A model generated the notes under the pieces. That model was given only the letters and a program-made list of their open reading frames with translations. It made no database searches and was not told the origin of the DNA. Below, one piece after another: positions 20,481-33,720 of a stretch of 64,000 bases of DNA. The stretch is from positions 76,098,474 to 76,162,473 of the forward strand of contig CM067379.1 in the NCBI GenBank assembly GCA_034510155.1, in the 5' to 3' direction. The stretch comes from Eucriotettix oculatus. Lineage: Eukaryota; Arthropoda; Insecta; Orthoptera; Tetrigidae. Positions within the stretch are counted from its first letter, which is position 1. Every line of letters begins with the position of its first letter. The position numbers and the translations under genes were made by a program.

Positions 20481-23430
20481 TTTTTTCGTTTTATTATTAT
20501 TAATATTATATTTTGTGTAACAATTGAGACCTAAGCTAGACGACGTCGGGGCCATGAATGAACGTGATTAGTTACTTAAATGACGAATTATAGTCATCTT
20601 ATCGCCTAGAAAACAGAAACATTAAGTTTCGGAAAGCTGATTGGATGAGGGGATAGAAGGCCCGACTGAGGCAGAAATGGGGGTGACAGAAAGCACCACG
20701 AATCTATCTGGTCAACCCGGGTAAAAAGGAATGTGACCTGACGTCTGGATCTTCAGGCCGTCTATATTGTCAACGGCGAAACAGTTTTACCCTCGAGGCC
20801 GGAAACTTTAATAATACGGACAAGCGATTTCAAAAGAAGAGTAAGAGAAAATTTATTGGGCCTCGATACACCCGAAAGACGAAGAAAAAAAAACATGGTC
20901 CCAAAAATCCGAAGGACAACCAATGAAAAAAGCATAATATTGCAAGCTACCCCTCCATAAGGAGGGCGTAGAAATCACACGCCTATGAGGAGAAATTATT
21001 AGTACAGGACGTGGCTTGAAGAGTGTGCTCTTGGAGAGAGTCAGTCCGATTTTTAGGCAGCAGTCATAGAAAATTTTATGGAGAGCATAGAGTCCAAATT
21101 GTAGAGGCAATTTGTCAAAATGTTTAGATAGCGTTAAAGCTTCAGAAGGAGATCATCCAGAAGAAGATATAAAATGTCATCCTTATTCGACGAGCACCCC
21201 TTGGCGACGAGCAGATTACCTCCGATGCTTGGGAGAACCTTCAACCAGCAGTCACGGGAAGACGTATAATCACCAGTCGATCAACAGCCCTGGATCACCA
21301 CGACCTTAATTTTTTCTCGCCTCTGGTCGCGTCTATTTAAAGTTCTTGCTTCCCCCCATATTTTGCAATTTTACCCACTAATAATTAGCATTTCCTGAGA
21401 CTAAAGATATTCACGTTCCCGATTGAGTCAGAGGGGGCCAAATTAAATTCCTTTTCTTAAATTCATATTAATAATTATTAACTCCACCCTACCCTAATAT
21501 AAGCTTAAATCTTATAGTTTTTTATATCCCTTGTATAACCATTCGTAATTCCGTCACAATTAAATTTATGTCCGCAACATAACATAAATATTAAAAACCC
21601 ATACCACAACATCAAAAGGAAATCTAACTGAATTTTCAATCAGCCGTCCTGCAAGTAATAAAGTCAATCATCAACACGTGGTTCGTTTTGTTTAAAATTG
21701 AAGATTAACAGACCCGTCGAAGAATCCGGGGGTCACGAAACTAACGAAATGAATATCAGTTTCTGTAGCCATAAAATATTCAAAATTTTATATTGAGCTC
21801 TAACAGACAAATTATTCACATTTACTGAATAAGTTAAAATGCAGAGGTAGGCATTTTCGCTGTGAAAGCTACATGTTTGTTTTGGTTTATTTTCTTGCTT
21901 CGTCTGCTACGACCACAGTAAATTAGCAGGCAGAGCGGAGAGTAAGTTCCGCGATTGTTTAAATACACGGGCCGGCAATGTTTATTCAATTAGCCGAATC
22001 GTTCGTGTGCATCCGTATCGGACAGAGAATGGACAGCGTAATCGGCATCAGTGTAAACAAGTAGCTCAAATTGGAACCTGGGGGCTATCTCTTTCTCTCC
22101 GTCTGGAACAATGATTCAAAAGCAACGATACTTATAACTGTAAACGATTCTGATTTTTATTAGTACGCTGGCGTTGACGAAGTACCTTTGACTTTTAAAT
22201 GTTGCCAGCCATGGAACTGTTGTTTGAGAGGACACCTAAGAAATAACTTGAATATTTATAAAATAATCATTTTTAAAAATCTGGAAAATATATAATTCTT
22301 TTCTATTTTTAATGGGGTTTACATACTGCGGATTGCATTAGTGAAATAAAATAATGAACTTACTCGTCCCTAACCTGAAATTGTATAGTTTCCTTTTTAC
22401 AAATTATAGTTAACATTATACATTCCTTGCACGGAGAGTGACAAATCGTATGATAGCCCTTAGAAATTAAATAAGTTCTAGGTAATACAGGGGCAGATAT
22501 AAATAAATTTTTCATGAGTCTCTGACATTGATTTTCCATTTTTTCTGCATCCAATTGTAACGATGAAATACGTCTACACGAAATTTGGTGGTACGAAAGT
22601 ACATCTGGTGGTAAAAGAGAATCCGTTATCCCAAAATAGTCAGTGAGTGAGGGGTGGGAGGGTAACAAAGAGCAGAGAGGACAGACAATAATTTTGATTG
22701 GACAATATCGAACCCCGCCACCGACGGAATACGAAATAAGGTTGTGAGTAATAATTATTAAAACCACTAGCAGAAACGTTTTTGGAATATTAAGGAGATG
22801 ATGATTTGGACATGGACGATATTATGATTTGTTTATTAATGACGTCTGGAAGGAAATATAAGAAATTGTAGATTGTCCTGGCAGTGGACATCTCAAGAAA
22901 GGAACGAAGGCGTAATCCAGTCCGGATCTCTAAAGTGCATATTTGTTCAACGCGGAATTCCAGAGAGGTCAGCTACAAGTTCCAGACAAGCTCAGACGAA
23001 ACGGTAATTACCACTGTTTGTAAATTTTGCCGATTTCCTTGTACTGTCAGTTCCGAATAGGATTAGTGTTCGTTATTCTGCTCTATGCGAAGGCCCATTT
23101 AAATAATTCTTAGTGTAGAGATCTTGGATATAGTTGTAAGAATTTTGATTTGCATAATTTTTGTAAATATAGTAAATAGTGTTCATTATAAAATTAAAAA
23201 TTAATTTAATTAACGTATGTTCTCATAAATAAATGTTAGGTTTAATATTATTCACATTTGATAACAGACAAATTTATTTTTTGTAGTGTTTAATAGGTAT
23301 AATCAATACGGTGAATTTGGTAGAAAAGACTAATTCGCAAGTTGTTAAGCTTGTTGATTTGACGAATCTTGACATGTTAAGTGACATTTCAAACCTTTTG
23401 AAGAAGGAAATTTATTTCGTATTTAAGCGG
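20481..23430. other. Intergenic, unassigned
   Basis: 20520-21310 is less AT-rich and may be an old repeat, but I cannot assign it. A 135-codon minus frame at 22360-22767 has no domain I recognise and no supporting splice signals; I do not call it a gene. Confidence 0.4.
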
Positions 23431-23439
23431 ATAATTATT

Positions 23440-24480
23440 TTTCTACATACTTCCCCTCCTTAGTAATGTATTTTCCCAGGTAATATCCTCATGCCGCTTT
23501 CGAAGAATGACTTCTGGCGGGTATCCGATCAATTTCACACAAACTGTTCAACATGTAGATCGTTTGGAAAACGTTCTTCTCCTAGTGCCTGTTTGAGAGG
23601 TCCAAACATATAAAAATCGCATTGTGACTGTATGGAGGGTGACAAAGTGCAGTCCAGAGCATGTCAGCCAATTTTTGGGTTGTTAGGGCTGGAGTGCGGG
23701 GTCTTTCATTGTCATGATGGAGCAGGATGTCTCGAATGGGCTGACGGCGCATTTTTTACAGCTATGCCACTCATACCTGGTCAAGAAGGTCACAGTAATA
23801 GACAGCGTTTATTATGCGACGATCGTGAAGAAAAACAACGAGTAAAACTCTTTGAGGATCCCAAAATATAGTTGACATGAGCTTCCCGGCTGACAAGCCA
23901 GTTAAAGCTTTTGATTATTCTGGTTCCCTCTTTTCTCTTCACTCCAGATTGGCCCCCTTCAACTTGGGAGTGTAGTGGTGAACCAAAATTTCATCGCACG
24001 TCAAAATGAATTGCAAAAAAGCCTGCACGGAAACGATCAAGAAGCGTCTGACCAACTTCAACTCTCGCATTTTTATATTGGGTAAGCAGACGTGGAACCC
24101 TGAGATTTTTCGTAATGCATGGTGGTCTCATACTTTGATGTTTACACTTCCAGCTCTGATTCCCGTTACCTTAGTAATTTCTTTTAATAAGCTTGCGAAC
24201 AGCTACAATATTGCCAGGCGTAATGCTGTAGCGGGAGCGTTATGGGCGTTATCACTTTTTATGCCATTTTTTGAACTAGGAATACCAGTATTTTGCTCGT
24301 TGCTATGAAACTACATTATCCCCCAATTTTTCACGCACTCAGCCCCAAGTTTCGGCTTCGTTCGTTATTATAATGCGTTAAGCAACGGACGAATGAAGCT
24401 CTCTTTCGCTTATTGTGAGGACAACTATCGAACAGGTCGAGCGGTCGTTTTCACCTTGAGTCATCTAGACAGGAACCTTT
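23440..24480 (-). mobile_element. mariner-like transposase, dead copy
   Basis: Read on the minus strand from about 24060 to 23440: LDRFRAGFFAIHFDVR, NFGSPLHSQVEGGQSGVKRK, ALTGLSAGKLMSTIFWDPQR, then ILLHHDNERPRTPALTTQKL (the HxDNAR/PH box with the second catalytic Asp), then CDFYMFGPLKQALGEERF and PKSFFESGM. This is the normal order of a DD34D-type mariner catalytic core. Frameshifts and a stop after DLLDQV break it. Plus-strand open frames over the same stretch (23632-23871, 24006-24308) are shadows. Confidence 0.87.
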
Positions 24481-26410
24481 CTTATTCTTCCTTATGTTCC
24501 GCGAATCTCCCACACGCTCTCCAAGTCCTCAGATGTAAAAGGCTCGTTTGTATTTGAATACAATTTAAATAAAACTACTGGTCTGAAGAGTCTACTAAAA
24601 GTTAACCATGGATGCATACGTAGTTATTTAAGTATTTCGAGACGTTGTCTGATTTGAGTTGGTTCCCTTCTATACGATTCAACGAACTTTAAAATATTGC
24701 TCCAAATGCAATTATTTCTCAGTGAATATTTGCGGGTAGTGTGGTTGTATTCCTATAAATAAGCCTTAATTTGCATAGAAATGACTATTTTTTGTTACAA
24801 ATTATTTTAAATAGAAATCAAACTTACTTAACTAATAATTCTTTTATTATTGAGAGTTTGGGTTGTAGATTAAAATGAAAAATACTATCCCCGTCTCAGG
24901 GTTTTAAAAAAACAGCGGTTTTAGAAAAACTTTAAAAAACTTTATTTGAATAAAATTTTATTTCACATGTAATAAACTAATAAATTACGGGGTTTGCTAA
25001 CATAGCGTCTGCCTTCATGTGGAATATTTTTCGGCGATTGATGTTTCACGAAAATAGGTTGCGACTTCCTCTGATTCACTGTTAATACAGTTTCGTATTC
25101 CGTTTACCTTCTTACTGCCACTTTCTCTGAAAGAGCTGTGGGGCAATAACTATTCCTATTGTTTGTCTCTGTTTTACGATGTGTTACAATATGTGCAAAA
25201 AGTGATAATATGTCAACAGAAACCCCGAGAGCCTCTTACCAAATCTTTTTATAAACCGTTCCCTCACCTGGTCTAGACGATAAGGTTGATTTTTGACCAC
25301 TCCGCCGAGAAATCCCCGACTCTGGGTTTCTGGTGGGTGGACACAGTCTTGAATTATTAAAGCAAAACATTATTTTGAAATGTCTGGAGGATTTACGGTG
25401 GGGGACACTTCTTTGCATCTGCATTTAACTCCACTTTGTACTTTTCGTCGGTGATATTAACAAGGAGGTACTCGATCGTACCACATTTCCTTGCACTTTC
25501 TAAATTTGTATTTTCTACTGATAATTATAAACTTAAATTCTTTAACGGGTTTGATGTACAATGTGAAAAACAGTTCCGTTAAGAGAAATCAAGTGCGATG
25601 ATCTTCGTACTTCCTAAGAAACTTAACACATTAATGATGGGACCCTAAATACTCGTAGAAAGGATGATAAAGAACGTCCACAAATCTACGTTCACTAACA
25701 ATTATTTTTCTCGTCATTATTTAAATTTTCTCGGATCTGACACTAGTGAATATGGTTGAATATTCTCTGACTACTACGAAACTGAAGGTATATTTGGAAG
25801 CTAAATCAGACTCTCCGTGAAAGCTAAATCAGTGGAAGGACGCAATTTTCTTGTGGAGGATTTCGACACATTCATCCCCTCCGCAATCCCCCATCAAAAG
25901 TAAATAGCCTCAAAGGCATAAACGTTTCAAAGCTGCCTGTAATGAAGTGGTCAGAAATGTGAGTGGCTTTCATCGGTCAATAACCGTCAATTTTGCATGA
26001 ACCAATTAACAGACGCTATCTGATGAATGTGAAACCGCGAGAATATTGGAAATTTTCTTATGAATAAATTAAATAATAATTCTCATTTATTTTACAAATG
26101 TTACAACCATGACTTGTTTATTACAAAAATATGCAACGAACACATTTGTAGTCCACTGCGGCTATTTGAAATATTTCGATCAATTTCGTCTGAATAACAA
26201 TACCAATGTACGAAAGAAATGAATTTTATAAGATAAGGTCACTAAAGCGTGACAAAATAACAATTATTATTCATATAACAAACTCCAGAGAACGTCAATT
26301 AATCAGTTTAAACTATGATGAATTATTTTCTTTACCTCAAATCTCCTTGGATAAAAAACGGAGTCGACTGTTTTTCAGGGAAAATTTATAACACACTTTG
26401 GCACAGTAGC
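24481..26410. other. Intergenic, nothing recognised
   Basis: AT-rich sequence. No supported gene, RNA gene or known repeat was seen. Confidence 0.5.
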
Positions 26411-26419
26411 ACAAGAGAT

Positions 26420-27475
26420 CGTCATGTTGACAACAAAAAACATAAATAAAATAGAACCTTTCAGAATCAATCAAATAACAATAGCCTCAAAAGAATACAC
26501 AAAATACTTGGGCGTAACAATAGATAGCAAAATGGCTTTTTGGCAGCATATCCTGACGGTCAGCAAAAAGGCCGCCGAAACAACATCCGCTCTCAGCAGG
26601 TTGTTGACAGCAAGAGACTTTCTCATGTCGACGGTGGACTCTATTCTCCTGTATGGCACAGAAAGCTGAGCGCATGCACTAACAATAGAAAAATATCGAA
26701 AAATAATTGCGGCAGTCCAGCGGAGAGGCGCACTACGGATTATAAGCGCATACCGCTGGGCTGGTCATTGCTGCAGTCGCACCAATCGACCTTCTTGCGC
26801 TAAAATGGCAGGAAGCGTGGAGAAATCAGCCTGAACTCGGACGGGAAGAAGCCAAACGAGTGGCGAAACAAAGTAGAGAAGCTAGCTGGGAGGAAAATGC
26901 CGGCACGGCAAGATGGACTGACTGGCAGGCTGATTCCAGCTATAACGTCATGGATAAAAAGGACACATGGAGACGTCGATTTCTTCCTCACCCAGTTCTT
27001 GACCGGACATGGGTATTTCAGGAGATGGCTAACATAGTCAGCCATACTTGTCTCTACTGCGATAGTAAGGACGACGCCCACCACACCTTCTTCGAGTGCG
27101 CGAGGTGGAGTGAAGAGCGGGATAATTTGGAAGCAGAAGTCGGAAAAAATAGACCTGACAATGTAGTCTCTAAGATGCCAACAAACAAGCAGGCGTGGGA
27201 CAAAATCAGGACTTTCGTACAGACTGTCCTCCACCAAAAGAAGCATGAAATGGACGCAGTTGATAACAACACTGCATAAATTCTGAAAATACATGGAAAA
27301 GAAAGAGGAGTCCTAGGGTACACATGAGCGATACCACCCCGATGTAATGATAAGCGGTTCAGGGGTGGATGCACGTCGCGAAGAAAGGGTTTAAGGTTTT
27401 AGTGGGTGAAAGCCTCACACTACTAGCTGGTGCGGACCCCGGCCAGAGTGATTTTCCCTCGTTAAAAAAAATTAT
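26420..27475 (+). mobile_element. R1-like LINE fragment, C-terminal part and 3' end
   Basis: Plus-strand frames give KYLGVTIDSKMAFWQH and MSTVDSILLYGTESW (26424-26669), then after a frameshift YRKIIAAVQRRGALRIISAY, LALKWQEAWRNQP, WTDWQ, and CLYCDSKDDAHHTFFECARW (27046-27105). The last string is the CCHC-like motif (C-x2-C-x7-H-x4-C) at the C-terminus of R1-clade polyproteins. The frame ends in a stop near 27278. The 3'UTR ends with GCGGACCCCGGCCAGAGTGA and a short A run (27466-27473). At least one frameshift and a probable internal deletion make it inactive. Confidence 0.87.
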
Positions 27476-28470
27476 ACCACGTTTCGTTCCTCATTTGTAA
27501 TATTATCTACTGTGAATTAAACTAAAAATACAAAAGAAATATTTACAATTTCTGATTTACGTAATCTATTTGCTTGGAATCCCGCTAAAATATTTTCCGG
27601 GAAATCCTACATCGTACGAAATATTCATTTTTATACAAAAAATCATAACGAAATACGTTTTAGAGAGTTTCTATAAAGATATATTGAATTATATACTCAG
27701 ATACACTCAATACAACTGCGTAAAATGGTATTTATTAGTGTCCTAATCTGAAAACAATTCATGCGAAAGCAGTTTTGATGTCATTAGCAATTTATGGCAG
27801 TCCGATGAGTAATGATTGTATAATTTGCATGACACGGACATGAAAACGATATTAATAGAAATTTTGCTCTTTAGAGAGAACATTTTAATCTTACCCAGTA
27901 AAATGCGCCCTTATAATGGCATAAAGAAGCAGACTGCCCATAAATATTCCAAATATTTGTCCGGAAACGTATTTATGGTATACTACTGATTTAATTTATT
28001 TTTTTTATCAGAAAGCCACTACAGAATAGGTTAAACATGGGCAACTATTTAAAGGGTAATAATTTTGTATTTGATGTGACTGTATTGCTGTGCTCAGGGA
28101 CTCCATTACAACAAGCGATGATTGTCAAAGGAGGATGCACGAAGTAAGGACAAATTTCCTTGATTATCGACACGTGTATTCAGTGCTTGTTAGAAACTCC
28201 ATTCAAAATTAATGACAGCGTTTCAACTCACTCCGTCTTCAGAGTTTTCACGACGAATTGTTCTTAAAATGGCGACATTTTCGTAAAGTTCGTTAAAGTA
28301 AGATAACGTAAATATCAATTAACTTTTCACAATTGCTAGACGAATTAGGAAAATTATTATATTAATATTCAAAGTCATTAGTGCGTATTCTACTTCCAAG
28401 TAATGTAACCAATAATTTTTATACAACTAATCTTACTGTCAACAAGGACCGCACTGGCGACTGCAAAAAT
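27476..28470. other. Intergenic, nothing recognised
   Basis: AT-rich; no supported feature. Confidence 0.5.
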
Positions 28471-28479
28471 ATTTACAAT

Positions 28480-29270
28480 AATAAACAAAAATTTACATAG
28501 AAATTACGAATAACACAGAGCAAGGAACTCCTAGAACAGTAGATCACAAAGATTTCTTCCAAGATATCAATATCTACAATGAAACTCAAAAGAACGTGAA
28601 CCACCAATGGAGAAGAACACAGTTCGCAACCGTGGACCTTCTGATGGTGCCATAGCGGGGGCAGTCAAAAATATGTGCAGCACTGTCAGGGCGGTGTTAC
28701 AGAGCAGCAAGGTTGAAGAGACGTAGAAAAAAAAACAAAATAATGCGTAAGGCAGGAGTGGAGGGATCTGATTCTTGCAACAACGACCTGCAGTTCTCTC
28801 GAGACGTCAAGTGGATAGGATATATCTTTGTAGAATTACATTTCTTTAAAGAGGATTGATAAAATTTTTGCTCTTCTACCATTTATACAACTTTCTATCA
28901 GGGGGTTGAAGCAACTGAACATGTAGTCTTTCCTTGAACAGGTAAGAAGATCCAAGTGATTTATATGAAAGGAGGCCTCTCGCTTAGCGTATTTGTCAGC
29001 AAGCTCGTTTCTCAAGATGCCCGCATGAGTCGGGATCCAACAGATGGTGATTTGTTGTTGTTTCTTTTTACCTTCCAAAGAAAGTTCCTAATTTCATTGA
29101 CGCCACTACTTCTATATCGATGATTGGAGAGTGAGTTGATCGCCATGAGAGAGTTTGTCAAAATCAACGTGAAATAAGATGGGTGGTCTTTGCAATATTG
29201 CAAAGCCATCAGTATTGCATACGATTCAGCCGTTGTGGCAAAAGCATAATTGTTAATTGCCTGTTAATTT
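28480..29270 (-). mobile_element. RNase H-bearing LINE fragment (I/Jockey-like)
   Basis: On the minus strand from about 29260: ATTAESYAILMALQYCKDHP, LILTNSLMAINSLSNHRYRS and ITICWIPTHAGILRNELADK. These correspond to the DSxSAI and WxPxHxGIxGNExAD boxes of the LINE RNase H domain, with the DS position changed to NS. It continues with SRELQVVVARIRSLHSCLTH, like the LSR...RLRxGHxxLTH segment that follows RNase H. Two or more frameshifts are present, and the reverse transcriptase was not seen upstream. Confidence 0.83.
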
Positions 29271-32180
29271 TTTTTCACAATGTACAACTATTCTCCTTAT
29301 ATTTTGTCCATCGTCATGAGGTATCATGGTTGGTGTTAAGAAAGTATCGAAACTAAATGTTTCAGTGTACGTTTTATTATCACAATGTAAAGGTTCTTGT
29401 AACAATAACTGTATTCACACGAAATTAGATGAATACAACCAAATTTAATCAATTGTTTAAACATATTACACAGTAGACGATACAGTTAAGTACGTGAAGT
29501 GGTGTGTTTCAGTCGTGCAAGAAGTGAGAGAAATACTTAAGTTGTGCTGAATAACTCCAAGGTTCGATTTTCTTACAAAATATGCAGGCATTATATTTTC
29601 TTGCGCCATTAATTTATTTTTAGCATCATTGCTTCACTTTGTTCTGTAATTGACAACGGAACACATTTTATGGTCGAACTTATTCCGTTAAGCAGTTGGT
29701 GTACTTTATAGATTTACGAATGAATACTGATTACTTTAAACATTGTAATCGTTCAGAAGTATTGCTGTATTGTACAGAGTATTTCTGTAAAAAAAAGGAA
29801 TGCCTTGGAGACTTTCAGCATAAGAGTATTGCTATCATACACACATAAAAAAAGGTATCATAATGAATAGCAATGTACAGTATTAAATTCATTATTATAT
29901 ATAAAATAAGTGACTAAAAGTAAAAGCATCAGAAGGCATGTTTCTCAAAATTTTACAAATTGATCATTAGCATATTGACAGATACCAGTATACAACTTTA
30001 AAAAATATCAACGAATAAATTTTTTATAAATAAACATTGCCATTAAATTATGATTTAATTTAATAAATTTGAAGTTTAAAATAATTTTATACTTTTTGGG
30101 AATGCCGGAAGAGTAACATTACGATATATGACGTGTTAAAAGCACTCACGTTTGCAACCGAACTATTTTAACAGATGGAATTTAATGTTGATATGACATT
30201 AAACTATCACATGATTTCGTAACTATGGTGCGATTAAAATTAGAAGACACTTGTGGTGGAAAATTGACGTAGTGTACAGTTATCTGAAAACTCAAGAATA
30301 GAGTGCGACTGTTCGGCGTCGCTGCTTGTCCCGCCCTTCACGTTATGATTTGTGGATTCAAGGTCACACCTGCAACTGAAATTAACAGCCAGTACCTTCT
30401 AATTTTATTCGGACTATATACATCTCTGAGGGAGTTGGTTTGAAACGAAATAAATTTTATTCAAGCAATAAAATTTAATTCCTAATTTCATGCTTACACG
30501 CAACAATGCTACGCTTTTTTTTTTAAAAAAAACAGTTTTTCACGCAACTTCTACTGTAGGGCTACTATGGCGCTGTTTACACTGGAAAAAGAGTAAATTT
30601 AATTCTATAGGTACCAAATCAGCAATGATTTATCACAGAAAGAGGACGGAGAGAAACGTTTAATAATAATGAAAATTGTGATATTATATGCATTTTCTTG
30701 TGAATTTAAACTCGATATTTTTTATTCTTTCCAAAAAATTCGTAAATAATTTTATAACAAATAAATTTACTATGCAACAAGCCAGAAAATGTATATATAA
30801 CGAAATTGTTAAATTAAATAATTACATTTACATTGAAATTATGGTTATAAAATAGACACGCGATGTTTAGTCCCAACTTTGCAACATCGGCAGAGTAAAA
30901 CTTATTTTAACCAAGAGCTGTATTTATATAATAGACAAATTATTTAATATCGCAGGCACAATTTAATTCTATTTTTAGAGCTAATAGAGTTATCAAGACG
31001 CAAGGCTGTGTACTGACGTTTGCATTGTATTTGATGTCTTCGAAAATTTCCATAATAAAGATTGATATTGTTATACAAATACACTAATGAGAAAAATAAG
31101 TCTAATTTAATAAATCTATAGAATAAATAATACAATTTATTGGATTATTATAACTTTTTTTAATAATACAATAGCTATCCATTTTCTGAGGTATTGGCTA
31201 ATTTATTTTGTTATATTTAAATGTCATAGTGATGTTAAAAGGAAACAATTGTCTGAGTTCAGAAAATGAATGGAAACTATTTGAAAACGAGGCAAGCAGA
31301 TCTTTCCATAATTTCATTCGCCACGCGTTTGAATCTGCAAGCCTCATTTTCTCAACGTTGTTTGTGTGTTTATATTATCACGTCCTCAATATGCAAAAAT
31401 TGATCACATGCCTATCAAATTAAATCGTTCAGAAGGAATAAGTCAACGAATATTCCCATACCACTAGTGCAAATAACGAAAGAATTGGTGTTCTATGTAC
31501 TTCCTATTTCTACCTTACGACGCCGAGTATGAAAGTTTTGTGCTTCACCTTCCTTTTTAAACTCCCTTCACTACCACCTAGGACCACTTCTCAGCGGAAG
31601 ATTGTCATCAGTGTGCGTGAGTCCGGACTCCGAATGGCGTCTTACTCTGTCGTAAGAGCTATCACTTAGCCTAAATTTCAATCCTGACGATTCCAAATCG
31701 AAGAGACGCGATTGGGCTTAGCTGCGAAATAAATTATTAATAAGATACGTACTAAACGAGTGAAAATAATACAATTATCTAAATACAGGAAAACTATTAA
31801 TTATAAATTTGCTACTTTCATTTTATGAACCCAAAGCGAGGAAATTGGGCTGTGTATAGTTAAATTATTGTTCGAAACCCCAAAAGATCCACAATATCAA
31901 ACCAGGAGAAACGTCGAATTTACATCCATTCAAACTGAGCCTCAAAACTAATTTGATACGCGTAGTTAATAATCTTTGAAGTCTAAATTATTTTAACGAA
32001 TAAACCCCTCAAAAGTTTTTACTGCGTGTATTCCCACTCCACTTCAGATCGATTCCTCATTCAAAATTGCGAAACCCCATTTCACGAGTTTGCAGAACAA
32101 GAAACCTTGCTCTCTGTGCAATATCCGGCAAGTAAACAGAGTATATAACCTAATGGTTGAAACAGCAGATCCTCTTAAAT
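29271..32180. other. Intergenic, nothing recognised
   Basis: AT-rich; contains short homopolymers (30510-30535) but no supported gene. Confidence 0.5.
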
Positions 32181-32184
32181 AATG

Positions 32185-32375
32185 CGATTTTGCCAACCTA
32201 CTGCTGAGTAGTGGCCGTGTCGCTGCCTCGCATCATAGAGGTCTCCGGTTCGAATCCCGGCAAGGATATGGATGTTGTGTTTGTGAGTTACCATACTGTG
32301 AAACCATTACGTGTAACGAGAAAACCAGTTCCCGTATCGCAGTTCACGTGACTCTAACGAAAAGATAAAAAAGTA
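32185..32375 (+). mobile_element. tRNA-derived SINE, family 1, copy 1
   Basis: A tRNA-like head with an A-box-like TAGTGGCCGTGTCGCTG and a clear B box, GGTTCGAATCC. It is followed by a non-tRNA body, GGATGTTGTGTTTGTGAGTT and CCATACTGTGAAACC, and an A-rich end. The same body follows a tRNA-like head at 55820-56012. It is not a tRNA gene, because the cloverleaf 3' half cannot form. Confidence 0.78.
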
Positions 32376-32544
32376 AGAGGTGCTAGAGATTGTATTAAAA
32401 ATTTACAGACAAACTCAAATTGAGTCAAGATTTATACTACTGAGTGTTTAGAAAAGAATCATTTGATTTCAAAAATTCATGAACATTAAGCTTTTAACCC
32501 GATATGATTGATCAGTGTACTGTTAAAAGGAGGTAATTCTTGAG

Positions 32545-32800
32545 TTGCACTTGTTTGCCCTGACGATGGATTGGCCTTACTGGACAACATGAGTCAGCCT
32601 TACATCAAAGTCTCCACGTTCACCAGACCTCAGTGCATGTAACTTTTTGCATGTGGGGGTTTATATGTCATCACTTCCAGCAAAAACGGTCGAACTGACG
32701 AACAACATAACAGTTGTATGAGATGCTCACCAGTGTCGGAAACGATTATTGAACAGTGTGTAGACATATTCCGTTATTCTCAAAGGGTTATTGTAAGTAA
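32545..32800 (+). mobile_element. mariner/Tc1-type transposase, C-terminal fragment
   Basis: Frames give SPRSPDLSACNF followed by LHVGVYMSSLPAKTVELTNN, then HQCRKRLLNSV. This is the WPPRSPDLTxxDFFLWGYxK...YxxxPxTxxEL arrangement at the end of DD(34-37)D transposases. Short, frameshifted and without the upstream catalytic part. Confidence 0.65.
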
Positions 32801-33019
32801 CGTTGTGTTTTTATGTAATAAAATCATGTATTTTTCTTTATTATAAAATTAACTAGCATCCTATAAGAGAAAAAATTAAGCTTTCGTCAGGCGATTCAAA
32901 ATCTTGTGTCGCAAGAACAACTCACCGCAGGTGCCGATCTCAAAAGAACAAGAAACAAACATAAAACATCTCCAAATTTTTCACCAAACTATTAATTTTG
33001 TTGCGTAGTGTTCAGAATC

Positions 33020-33090
33020 GTTCCATGACAACACTATAAGTTTCAGGTTCGAATCTCGGCGAGAGAATAGATATTGAATGTGGTATAATG
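33020..33090 (+). repeat. Possible tRNA-SINE head fragment
   Basis: CAGGTTCGAATCTCGGCGAGAG resembles a B box with its tRNA flank. It is cut off about 35 bp later by the CATCATCATCACC boundary of the next element. Confidence 0.4.
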
Positions 33091-33720
33091 CATCATCATC
33101 ACCACTGTGGGGACTGGAGTGGTGTTGGGGGTTCATGGCTTAGTGTTGTCTATTCCTGGCACTGGGTCTGGGATCTCCTGGCCCCAGCGCTTATAGTTAT
33201 TCGATGATGAAACCGCCTGGCCATAAGCATCTGACAGCATTGCTCACACTGTTAGTATAAGGCTGTAGACCTAGCTTGAAAACTCCTTCAGGTTTTTCGG
33301 GAATGAACAGACTAGCTTGAAGGGCAAGTGCGGGGTGACCCTGAACCGAAAGGAGCAATGTGCGCGGACGACAAATGCCGTCCTTCGGGGACATTGGTAC
33401 CTCGGGGTGCGTTGGGCCTCCGATCTATCCTTCGGAGGCCCTAAACCCCACCTGGTGGCCAACGCACGTTGGAGTTGGACTCGAAGGGGTATTGGTATCG
33501 CGGGCACAAATTCTCTTCAGTTTTTCCCTGGGGGCAGGACCCCTACCCGCTCGGGTTTTTTGGAAATAGATATTCCCCGTTGTCTCCTTGGAGGCTTCGA
33601 AAAAAGGCCAGGTGGGAATCTAACAATCGATCAAACAACATCATCACCATCCCAGTTGTAAACAGACTACCGACAAGTGCGGTAGGCCAATTAAATACTT
33701 CTACTTGATGGAAAAAGGGC
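33090..33720 (-). mobile_element. Unclassified GC-rich element, 3' end probably at a GAT repeat
   Basis: About 630 bp, visibly richer in G and C than its surroundings. Its minus-strand end reads CCCCACAGTGGTGATGATGA, a form often seen where a retroposon ends in a short GAT tail. Long frames exist on both strands (for example 33317-33661 plus and 33271-33507 minus), but none shows a domain. It could be a SINE, a truncated LINE 3' region or a processed sequence. No second copy is in the window. Confidence 0.45.

Noticed and set aside
22360..22767. A 135-codon minus-strand frame as a gene
   Set aside because: No domain, no supporting splice sites, and no neighbouring exon in phase.
24006..24308. 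A 100-codon plus-strand frame with hydrophobic stretches
   Set aside because: It lies antisense over the mariner transposase remnant, whose minus-strand motifs explain the region.
32195..32270. A possible tRNA gene
   Set aside because: It has a B box and an A-box-like sequence, but no complete cloverleaf or acceptor stem, and the following sequence matches another SINE copy at 55820-56012.
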